Assembly (NCBI RefSeq): GCF_946886105.1
Contig: NZ_CAMPHV010000083.1
Location: 1-9,033 of the forward strand
Source: an uncultured Pseudomonas sp.
Lineage (GTDB): Bacteria; Pseudomonadota; Gammaproteobacteria; Pseudomonadales; Pseudomonadaceae
Length of the DNA: 9,033 bases
Direction: 5' to 3'
This document shows, piece by piece, positions 1 through 5,623 of this stretch. How positions within the stretch are numbered: position 1 is the first letter of the stretch; each line of letters opens with the position of its first letter. The position numbers were made by a program, and so were the translations under genes. The notes below the pieces were generated by a model, which made no database searches, had not been told where the DNA came from, and saw only the letters and a program-made list of their open reading frames with translations.

Positions 1-112
1 TACTGCGTTTCTCGACACTCATTTGGAACGACCAAACTTCGCGTCTCGTGCCTTGCCTCGCGCTAAAACAGGCTCCGGCGCGGTCGCGATGAAACGGCAA
101 CAGACCCTAGGG
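1..112. repeat. Left-truncated intergenic repeat element (MITE/REP-like)
   Basis: This stretch has no coding signal and looks like the end of a repeated element cut by the window edge. It contains an interrupted palindrome (TTTGG, 5-nt loop, CCAAA at 22-36) and finishes with CAACAGACCCT at 98-108, overlapping the 8-bp palindrome CCCTAGGG (105-112). Read on the minus strand, it ends in AAACGCAGTA (positions 10 to 1). The last nine bases of that, AACGCAGTA, also occur inside the MITE-like element at 5501-5509, and both elements carry AAATGAG beside a short central hairpin. I infer that the two belong to related intergenic repeat families. The true left end is outside the window. Confidence 0.4.
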
Positions 113-279
113 TTTTTCGTGATTGGCGTGGCGCCTGAGCGAGCCTCTCGCGGCGCGCCGGGCACGCCATATAGACGACTTATGGAGTGAGAGTGGGCCA
201 CCGCCGCAGCTGATTTTCATTTCTGTGACTGAGTGTTCACAAAATGTCTACCGCTTGTCGGGCTGGCATTTTTCTAGGA

Positions 280-309
280 TTGTCAGTATCGGGGCGCAGC
301 GACTACTGT
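280..309 (+). promoter_or_regulatory. Possible sigma-70 promoter for the diguanylate cyclase
   Basis: TTGTCA at 280-285 matches five of six bases of the -35 consensus. TACTGT at 304-309 is a weak -10, with an 18-bp spacer. Transcription would start near 316, about 15 nt before the AAGGAG ribosome-binding site at 331-336. The -10 match is poor, so this is tentative. Nothing else between 113 and 330 looks like a gene or regulatory site. Confidence 0.28.
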
Positions 310-330
310 CGACAATGCAATGGCTTCAAC

Positions 331-385
331 AAGGAGAGTTTTGATGCCTGTAGTTATTTGCATTGATAGTACAGCTCGCCAATAG
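331..385 (+). promoter_or_regulatory. Strong RBS and 13-codon leader ORF coupled to the cyclase start
   Basis: AAGGAGAG at 331-338 is the best Shine-Dalgarno in this area, but it serves an ATG at 344 that is not in frame with the cyclase. That ATG opens a 13-codon ORF (MPVVICIDSTARQ) ending in TAG at 383-385. One base later comes the ATG at 387 of the cyclase, in the arrangement TAG-G-ATG. The ATG at 387 has only AGG directly against it, too close to act as a normal ribosome site. I infer translation of the leader followed by termination and re-initiation at 387. A sequencing error or frameshift that split one longer N-terminus could give the same picture. Confidence 0.45.
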
Positions 386-386
386 G

Positions 387-1325
387 ATGAAAGCCGCTCA
401 TTGGCAGGTGGACCTGCAGCTCGTTCGCCAATTGCGACTGTTTGAAAATGTCGCCGCAAGCAGCATCAATCAATTGCTGAAAGAGTTTCGCGCGTACGAT
501 TTGGACGAAGGCGAAATCCTGCTCTCTCCCTTCAATCGCAATCAATACCTCTATCTATTGCTCAAAGGTCAGCTCAAGGTCTACCTGGGGTCGCTGGAAA
601 GCACCTCGGTGAGCACCTTGCAGGTGGGCGATTGCACCGGGGAAATCAGTTTCATCGACAACGAACACCCTTCCGCCTACGTAGTGGCGGACATGGCGAG
701 CAGCGTCCTGCGCCTGCATCGCCAATCGCTGGTCAATCTGTTCAGCCAATCGCCGCAGATGATGGAAAACCTCCTTGGTTTATTGTGCGAACGCGTACGC
801 CAAGGCAATCAGCAGATCATCAACAGCGAACAGAACGCCAACGTCGACCCCCTGACCGGCGCGTTCAACCGCCGCTGGCTGGAGCATGTATTCGAACGTG
901 AAAGCACCCGTTGCGCATTCAACCGTCAGCCGCTGTGCATGCTGATGCTCGATGTCGATCACTTCAAAGCCTACAACGATGAACATGGCCACCTCGCCGG
1001 CGACTATGCGCTGTGCCTGGTCGCGCACACCCTGCGCAATCAATTGCGCCCCAAAGACAGCCTGACCCGTTTCGGCGGCGAGGAGTTCGTCATCCTCTTG
1101 CCGGAAATGAGCGCCGAAGACGGCCGCAGCATTGGTGAACGCCTCCGTCAAAGCCTGCAGGATGTCGCCACCTTTTATGCCCCGGTGGGCGTACTGCCGG
1201 GTGTTACCGTCTCCATCGGAATGGCGCAGATGCGCCCGAAGGACAGCCTGCAGAGCCTTATCGCCCGCGCCGACAGCGCGCTCTACCAAGCCAAGCAACA
1301 AGGCCGCAATTGCCTGTACGGCTGA
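387..1325 (+). CDS. Diguanylate cyclase with N-terminal cyclic-nucleotide-binding-like domain
   Basis: Predicted to make c-di-GMP from two GTP in the cytoplasm. Numbering from ATG 387 (312 aa), residues about 12-130 form a CRP/FNR-like cNMP-binding fold, with a GEISFIDNEHPSAYVVA stretch matching the phosphate-binding cassette. The usual arginine after the proline is serine, so ordinary cAMP binding is doubtful. Residues about 150-310 form a GGDEF domain: the metal/substrate segment DVDHFKAYNDEHGHLAGD, the active-site GGEEF at 230-234, and an intact inhibitory I-site RPKD at 221-224, five residues upstream as the family requires. It should therefore be catalytically competent and product-inhibited. 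There is no membrane segment or DNA-binding domain. An in-frame TTG at 363 would add eight residues. I prefer ATG 387 because it can be coupled to the leader ORF stop. No clear terminator follows. Confidence 0.9.
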   Translation: MKAAHWQVDLQLVRQLRLFENVAASSINQLLKEFRAYDLDEGEILLSPFNRNQYLYLLLKGQLKVYLGSLESTSVSTLQVGDCTGEISFIDNEHPSAYVVADMASSVLRLHRQSLVNLFSQSPQMMENLLGLLCERVRQGNQQIINSEQNANVDPLTGAFNRRWLEHVFERESTRCAFNRQPLCMLMLDVDHFKAYNDEHGHLAGDYALCLVAHTLRNQLRPKDSLTRFGGEEFVILLPEMSAEDGRSIGERLRQSLQDVATFYAPVGVLPGVTVSIGMAQMRPKDSLQSLIARADSALYQAKQQGRNCLYG

Positions 1326-1396
1326 GCCCGTCCGATCCTGCCAGCCTGCCGAAGGCTCGACAAAAAGCGCAAATAACCCCTTGACCGGCGTGGAGC

Positions 1397-1425
1397 TTCG
1401 CCACACCGACTTCTTGCATTACACT
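1397..1425 (+). promoter_or_regulatory. Possible promoter for the RNA helicase gene
   Basis: TACACT at 1420-1425 is a reasonable -10. The hexamer 17 bp upstream (TTCGCC, 1397-1402) is a weak -35. Transcription would begin near 1432, leaving a short leader of about 26 nt before the ATG at 1458. The 132-bp gap from the cyclase and the absence of coupling suggest the helicase has its own promoter, but the motif match is modest. Confidence 0.25.
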
Positions 1426-1457
1426 GGCGGCCGTTCATTCCTTAGCCAATTGACGAG

Positions 1458-2921
1458 ATGACCGTGCTCAAAGCACTCAAGAAGATGTTCGGCAAAGCCG
1501 AGAGCCAGCAGCCCAGCGCGACAACCCCTGCCGCGGCTCCTCGCAGCAATGACGCCAACGACGACAACCACAGCCGCAACGCCAAGTCGCGCAAAGCGGC
1601 CAGCGAACCCGGCATCGCTATCGATACCCCAGCCAGCGCCGACAACCCCGCGCGAAGCAACCCGGAGAAAAAGCCGCGCCGCGCACGCGCAGCCAAACCG
1701 GTGAGCACCTGGAAGCTGGAAGATTTCGTCGTCGAGCCCGCAGAAGGCAAGACGCGCTTTCACGACTTCAAGCTCGCCCCCGAGCTGATGCACGCGATCC
1801 ACGACCTCGGCTTCCCCTATTGCACGCCGATTCAGGCGCAAGTCCTGGGCTTCACCCTCAAGGGCCAGGACGCTATCGGCCGCGCCCAGACCGGCACCGG
1901 CAAGACCGCGGCCTTCCTGATTTCGATCATCACCCAGCTGCTGCAAACCCCGCCGCCGAAAGAGCGCTACATGGGCGAGCCGCGCGCACTGATCATCGCG
2001 CCGACCCGCGAACTGGTGGTGCAGATCGCCAAGGACGCCGCCGAGCTGACCAAGTACACCGGCCTCAACGTCATGCAGTTCGTTGGCGGCATGGATTTCG
2101 ACAAACAGCTCAAGGGCCTGGAAGCACGCTTCTGCGACATTCTGGTTGCTACCCCGGGCCGTTTGCTCGACTTCAACCAGCGCGGCGAAGTGCACTTGGA
2201 CATGGTCGAAGTGATGGTGCTCGACGAAGCCGACCGCATGCTCGACATGGGTTTTATCCCCCAGGTGCGGCAGATCATCCGCCAGACCCCGCCGAAGAAC
2301 GAACGCCAGACCCTGCTGTTCTCCGCGACCTTCACCGAAGACGTGATGAACCTGGCCAAGCAATGGACCACCGACCCGGCGATCGTCGAGATCGAACCGG
2401 AAAGCGTTGCCAGCGATACCGTCGAACAGCACGTTTATGCGGTGGCCGGCAGCGACAAGTACAAGCTGCTGTACAACCTGATCGCGCAGAACGACTGGAT
2501 TCGCGTGATGGTCTTCGCCAACCGCAAGGACGAAGTGCGGCGCATCGAAGAACGCCTGACCCGCGACGGCATCAGCGCCGCGCAGATGTCCGGCGACGTG
2601 CCGCAGCACAAGCGGATCAAGGTGCTCGAAGGCTTCCGCGAAGGCAGTATCCGCGTATTGGTCGCCACCGACGTTGCCGGCCGCGGCATTCACGTCGATG
2701 CGATCAGCCATGTAATCAACTTCACCCTGCCGGAAACCCCGGACGACTACGTACACCGTATCGGTCGTACCGGTCGGGCCGGCACCAGCGGCACCTCGAT
2801 CAGCTTCGCCGGCGAAGACGATGCCTACGCCCTGCCGGCCATCGAGGCCCTGCTGGGCCGCAAGATCGCCTGCGAAATGCCGCCGGACGAACTGCTCAAA
2901 CCCGTACCGCGTAAGCACTAG
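1458..2921 (+). CDS. rhlB: DEAD-box ATP-dependent RNA helicase, RhlB type
   Basis: An RNA-unwinding ATPase; RhlB in E. coli is the helicase of the RNA degradosome. Of the 487 residues, about 100 form a low-complexity Ala/Ser/Lys/Arg-rich extension, and the rest is a complete helicase core. Motifs in order: Q motif (F101, Q126), Walker A AQTGTGKT (143-150), PTREL, TPGR, DEAD (256-259), SAT (289-291), [17 protein letters not shown], and HRIGRTGR (433-440). All catalytic residues are present. The extreme N-terminus ([12 protein letters not shown]) could form an amphipathic basic helix. The ribosome site before ATG 1458 is weak (GACGAG adjacent), but this start gives the N-terminus I recall from pseudomonad homologues. 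It is monocistronic, followed by a strong terminator. RhlB is my best subfamily guess; RhlE-like is the alternative. A long minus-strand open frame beneath it (1419-2918) is a codon-bias shadow. Confidence 0.85.
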   Translation: MTVLKALKKMFGKAESQQPSATTPAAAPRSNDANDDNHSRNAKSRKAASEPGIAIDTPASADNPARSNPEKKPRRARAAKPVSTWKLEDFVVEPAEGKTRFHDFKLAPELMHAIHDLGFPYCTPIQAQVLGFTLKGQDAIGRAQTGTGKTAAFLISIITQLLQTPPPKERYMGEPRALIIAPTRELVVQIAKDAAELTKYTGLNVMQFVGGMDFDKQLKGLEARFCDILVATPGRLLDFNQRGEVHLDMVEVMVLDEADRMLDMGFIPQVRQIIRQTPPKNERQTLLFSATFTEDVMNLAKQWTTDPAIVEIEPESVASDTVEQHVYAVAGSDKYKLLYNLIAQNDWIRVMVFANRKDEVRRIEERLTRDGISAAQMSGDVPQHKRIKVLEGFREGSIRVLVATDVAGRGIHVDAISHVINFTLPETPDDYVHRIGRTGRAGTSGTSISFAGEDDAYALPAIEALLGRKIACEMPPDELLKPVPRKH

Positions 2922-2927
2922 CGCTAA

Positions 2928-2960
2928 GTTGCAAGCGGCGAGCTATAAGCCGCAAGCGAA
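2928..2960. repeat. Short imperfect inverted repeat after rhlB
   Basis: Immediately after the helicase stop, GCGGC (2936-2940) and GCCGC (2950-2954) flank a 9-nt loop within TTGCAAGCGGC...GCCGCAAGCG. Runs of CAAGC and AAGCYGCAAGC of this kind are common intergenic filler in Pseudomonas. It may extend the 3'-end structure of the helicase transcript. Confidence 0.35.
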
Positions 2961-2961
2961 G

Positions 2962-2994
2962 AAAAAAGCGAAGCCCAACGGCTTCGCTTTTTTT
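2962..2994 (+). terminator. Intrinsic terminator of rhlB
   Basis: A perfect 10-bp stem, AAGCGAAGCC (2966-2975) with GGCTTCGCTT (2980-2989), closes on a CAAC loop and runs into a T tract to 2994. Four more upstream A residues (2962-2965) can pair with the T tract. Because A residues precede the stem, it could also work in the opposite direction. It lies 41 nt after the helicase stop. Confidence 0.9.
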
Positions 2995-3294
2995 ATGGCT
3001 ATGTCCCAATTACATGTTGCACGCTGCTTTTGTAGGGTGGGTTAGTGGCGCTGAACCGGGCTGGCGAAGTAGCTACGGGGTGTGTGCGCCACGTAACCCA
3101 CCAAGCGGTGATCGGCCTGACCACCGCTGGTGGGTTACGGCGCAACTGGTTAAGCATCGACAGATGGCCCGCGACCATGCGCCTAACCCACCCTACGGAT
3201 TGCCGCGTCCGGACATTGCTTAGCTGTCCCTCGCGCTGCAACACATAACGGGGACATAGCCTCTTTTATGGCCATATACCCGTTAGCTGTTGCA
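2991..3294. repeat. Nested inverted-repeat element in the 2922-3554 intergenic gap
   Basis: Several layers of symmetry are visible. (1) A 31-nt unit at 2991-3021 recurs directly at 3264-3294 with 24 of 31 identities. (2) Part of that unit recurs inverted: GGCTATGTCCC (2997-3007) matches GGGACATAGCC (3251-3261) perfectly, and the pairing continues imperfectly to 3021/3237. (3) Inside this lie perfect 14-bp arms, GTAGGGTGGGTTAG (3032-3045) and CTAACCCACCCTAC (3183-3196). (4) Inside those is a near-perfect hairpin, 3086-3110 with 3122-3143, containing CGTAACCCACC/GGTGGGTTACG. There is no convincing ORF. GTAGGGTGGGTTA-type elements are familiar intergenic repeats in Pseudomonas; their mobility is unproven. 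Confidence 0.75.
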
Positions 3295-3329
3295 TGGGGC
3301 ATAGGTTTTGTCCGTGGTGCGTGCCATCC

Positions 3330-3380
3330 CGTAGCTCGGATGCAATCAGGTACGCGCTCCCGGATTGCATCCGGGCTACG
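3330..3380. repeat. 18-bp inverted repeat (hairpin) upstream of the GTPase gene
   Basis: CGTAGCTCGGATGCAATC (3330-3347) pairs with GATTGCATCCGGGCTACG (3363-3380) with one T:G wobble and a 15-nt loop. No T tract follows, so it is not a standard terminator. The GTAGCCCGGATGCAATCCGGGCTACG pattern is a widespread intergenic palindrome in pseudomonads. It may act as a transcript-end stabiliser or simply be a repeat. The rest of the gap (3381-3554) shows a possible promoter and nothing else. Confidence 0.7.
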
Positions 3381-3415
3381 AGGCTAGGTCGTTGAGCATG
3401 GCGTAAACATTAAGA

Positions 3416-3455
3416 CTCGATTGACTTCGAGATATCCTTATCCGCGCACTACACT
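3416..3455 (+). promoter_or_regulatory. Possible promoter region for the GTPase-kinase-ATPase operon
   Basis: TTGACT (3421-3426) is a good -35-like hexamer and TACACT (3450-3455) a fair -10, but they are 23 bp apart, too far for a normal sigma-70 pair. The TTGACT sits in the 6-nt centre of an inverted repeat, CTCGA-N6-TCGAG (3416-3431), which could be an operator. The region is AT-richer than its surroundings and lies about 100 nt before the gene. Treat it as a candidate region rather than a defined promoter. Confidence 0.25.
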
Positions 3456-3566
3456 CTATCCAAGCAACATCCCGAGGCAGCAGAGCAACACCTTTTACTG
3501 AGCGGGTCAGGCACGTCGCCCGAGCAGCCGTAACGCTCGACGCCAATCATCAGGATGGATCCGATC

Positions 3567-4232
3567 ATGGCCGACCACCAAGCACATGAACGCAAGCTCA
3601 CGCTCAAGGTGGTCTATTACGGCCCGGCCTTGAGCGGCAAGACCACCAATCTGATGCAACTGCATACCCTGCTCCGCCCGCAGCGCAAGGGCGAATTGAT
3701 GGTTCTGGAAACCCGTGACGACCGCACGCTGTTCTTCGATGTATTACCGATCGGCCTGCGCAACGCCGCCGGTATCGACCTGCGCCTGAAGCTCTACACC
3801 GTACCCGGCCAAGTGCAGCACGACAGCACCCGCAAGGCGGTGCTATCGCGTGCTGACGGGGTGATCTTCGTCGCCGACTCCCAACCGGCGCAGCAGGACA
3901 ACAACGCCAACGCCTTCGAAAACCTGGCGGACAACCTGCAAAAGCTCGGTATGGACATCGAAACGCTGCCCCTGGTGGTGCAATTCAATAAGCGCGACGT
4001 CGCCAATGCGGTTCCCGAACAAGAGCTGCAAGCGCGCTGGCGCGACACCCCCTGGGCGCCGCTGTGCATGGCTTCGGCGCTGAGCGGCCAGGGCGTGGTC
4101 GAGAGCTTTCGCCTGCTGCTCGAACGCCTCTATCCGAAACTGGACGGCGAGTACCGGTTAGCCGCACAGGAAGGCATCAGCGCTGAGGATTTCATCCGTC
4201 GTTTGAGCAGCATGGAGGGTGGCGATGCTTAG
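3567..4232 (+). CDS. MglA-like small Ras-family GTPase
   Basis: Predicted GTP-binding molecular switch. Counting from the ATG at 3555 (225 aa): P-loop GPALSGKT (23-30), a switch-I-like TRDDRTLFFD segment (53-62), TVPGQ (82-86) in place of the DxxGQ of eukaryotic Ras, NKRD (145-148) for guanine recognition, and an ASA motif (173-175). TVPGQ is characteristic of the MglA group, which in Myxococcus sets cell polarity and controls type IV pili. Two starts are possible. ATG 3555 has AGG directly abutting it, whereas ATG 3567 has AGGA 11 nt upstream and gives MADHQAHERKLTLKVV (221 aa), which I prefer. The C-terminal tail (about 195-225) extends past the GTPase fold. The stop overlaps the kinase start by 8 nt, so translation is probably coupled. 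No MglB/Roadblock partner is visible. Confidence 0.88.
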   Translation: MADHQAHERKLTLKVVYYGPALSGKTTNLMQLHTLLRPQRKGELMVLETRDDRTLFFDVLPIGLRNAAGIDLRLKLYTVPGQVQHDSTRKAVLSRADGVIFVADSQPAQQDNNANAFENLADNLQKLGMDIETLPLVVQFNKRDVANAVPEQELQARWRDTPWAPLCMASALSGQGVVESFRLLLERLYPKLDGEYRLAAQEGISAEDFIRRLSSMEGGDA

Positions 4233-5355
4233 TTTCGAAGACGACCCACGGCTTGACGATCTGCTCCCCAGGGAGCGCCAGGAGCGTCTGACGCAGCTAC
4301 TGCAAGCCGTGCTCGGACACCCGCTAGCCTTGACCGAGCAAGCCGCAGCGGGCGCCGAAGCGGTCGAATTCAATCTGGAAACCCTCGCCTGGCTGAGCTG
4401 CCCCGACGCGCCGGCGCTACAGGAGCCGGCCGCGCGGCTGGTGGAGTTCGTGCTGTTCTATGTCGGTAAATACCGCCTGGCGGCCAACCTGCATCACGAC
4501 ACCACCGAGGCCAGCTTCGCCGAACTGCAACGCCAACACGCCGAATTGCAGGAGTCCGAGACCCGCTACCGAGCGCTTTCCGCGCAGTTGCAGAGCCGCG
4601 TGAACGAGCAGGTCAAGGTCATCGAAACAACCCAACAGCAGCTCTACGAGAGCGCCCGTTTGCGCGCCATCGGTCAACTCGCGGCCGGCGTTGCCCACGA
4701 GATCAACAACCCCATCGGCTTTATCGCCAGCAACCTGCGGGTAGCCGGCGATTACCTCAACGAGCTGGCCGAAAAACTTCCGACCGAGCCCGCGACGACC
4801 GCGCTGCTGGAAGACTTCCGCGCGCTGCTCAAAGAGTCGGGCAGCGGCACCCAACGCATCGCCACGATAGTCGCCGACCTCAAGACCTTCTCCAATATCG
4901 ACCAGAACGATTTCGTCTCCTGCGACCTCAATGCCCTCGTCGCCAGCACCTGCCATTTGCTGCAGACCGAAAGCCAGCGCGCCCTGCAAATCGAATTGCG
5001 CCTCGGCGAGCTGCCGCAGCTGGCCGGCTACCCCGCGAAGATTTCACAAGCCACCTACAATGTTTTGGACAATGCCGCCAAATCCATAGGGGCCAACGGC
5101 AAGATCCGCGTCACCACTAATAGAAACGAACAAGGACAGATTCAGGTGATCGTCGAGGACAACGGCTGCGGGATCGCCGCCGAGCACATGCCGTGCCTGT
5201 TTGACCCCTTCTTCACCACCCGTGATGTGGGCGCCGGCACCGGCCTGGGTTTGACGGTCGCGCGGGAGATCATGAATGCGCATCAGGGCGAAATCCTGAT
5301 CAAAAGCCAACCCGGCATAGGAACCCGCGTGACGCTGCGTTTCCTTTGTCGTTAG
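4225..5355 (+). CDS. Soluble sensor histidine kinase
   Basis: Predicted to autophosphorylate on histidine and pass phosphate to a receiver domain, most likely the one in the next gene. ATG 4225 (376 aa) has GGAGGG at 4214-4219 with 5-nt spacing; an in-frame GTG at 4219 overlaps that site and is less likely. Numbering from GTG: a helical N-terminal region (1-95) of unknown function, a probable coiled coil (about 95-150), a HisKA dimerisation helix with GVAHEINNPIG (phospho-acceptor H160), then a HATPase_c domain with N box NVLDNAAKSI (N285), G1 box EDNGCGI (D314), F box FDPFFTT and G2 GAGTGLGL. All catalytic motifs are intact. There is no transmembrane segment or recognisable PAS/GAF domain, so its signal is probably intracellular or delivered by a partner such as the adjacent GTPase. 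A MITE-like element begins directly after its stop. Confidence 0.92.
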   Translation: MLSFEDDPRLDDLLPRERQERLTQLLQAVLGHPLALTEQAAAGAEAVEFNLETLAWLSCPDAPALQEPAARLVEFVLFYVGKYRLAANLHHDTTEASFAELQRQHAELQESETRYRALSAQLQSRVNEQVKVIETTQQQLYESARLRAIGQLAAGVAHEINNPIGFIASNLRVAGDYLNELAEKLPTEPATTALLEDFRALLKESGSGTQRIATIVADLKTFSNIDQNDFVSCDLNALVASTCHLLQTESQRALQIELRLGELPQLAGYPAKISQATYNVLDNAAKSIGANGKIRVTTNRNEQGQIQVIVEDNGCGIAAEHMPCLFDPFFTTRDVGAGTGLGLTVAREIMNAHQGEILIKSQPGIGTRVTLRFLCR

Positions 5356-5540
5356 CAGGCTGTTGAAAAACGTAGGCGAGGCAGGCAAGACAAGGACTAG
5401 GCGTCCCCACAAAAACAGCCGAAAAAGCGACTGGGGTCGCATTCGACTTTACGTGCTGTAAATGAGCATTTTGACTGGGCTCGCACGCGAGGCTGTTTTT
5501 AACGCAGTATTGCCAACGCAGGTAATTTTTCAACGGCCTG
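5356..5540. mobile_element. MITE-like element, 185 bp, with TTAG flanking duplication
   Basis: The element has no ORF for a transposase. Its ends are inverted repeats: CAGGCTGTTGAAAAA (5356-5370) against the reverse complement of TTTTTCAACGGCCTG (5526-5540), 14 of 15 identical. It is flanked by TTAG on both sides (5352-5355 and 5541-5544), consistent with a 4-bp target-site duplication. Inside are a perfect 10-bp inverted repeat, AAAAACAGCC (5411-5420) with GGCTGTTTTT (5491-5500), and a small hairpin TTTAC-GTGCT-GTAAA (5448-5462). It is a non-autonomous element needing a transposase in trans; the parent IS is not identifiable here, though short YTAR-type duplications are known in parts of the IS5 family. 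Removing it and one TTAG shortens the kinase-ATPase gap from 268 to 79 nt. Confidence 0.8.
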
Positions 5541-5623
5541 TTAGCGAACGACGCTCAGGTCGACTTGGTCCAACGCCGCATGGCCTGGTGGAGCAGTGTT
5601 CAACAAGCCGCTAAGGAGTTTTC

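Noticed and set aside
123..344. Plus-strand 73-codon frame from a TTG, ending just before the leader ORF
   Set aside because: It has a TTG start without a ribosome site, overlaps the tail of the repeat-derived area, and its product resembles nothing known.
1343..1357. AGCCT-GCCGA-AGGCT hairpin after the cyclase as a terminator
   Set aside because: The stem is only 5 bp, and no T tract follows; A residues do instead.
1419..2918. A 499-codon open frame on the minus strand under the helicase gene
   Set aside because: It mirrors the high-GC third-position bias of the helicase, which has all family motifs. The antisense translation shows no recognisable domain and no ribosome site.
3014..3248. 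Small overlapping ORFs on both strands in the helicase-GTPase gap
   Set aside because: They lie entirely within the nested palindrome, so their codons are dictated by repeat symmetry. They have no ribosome sites.
5044..5533. Minus-strand ORFs crossing the kinase 3' end and the MITE-like element
   Set aside because: They are shadows of the kinase frame extended into the element. No transposase-like residues are present, so the element is considered non-coding.
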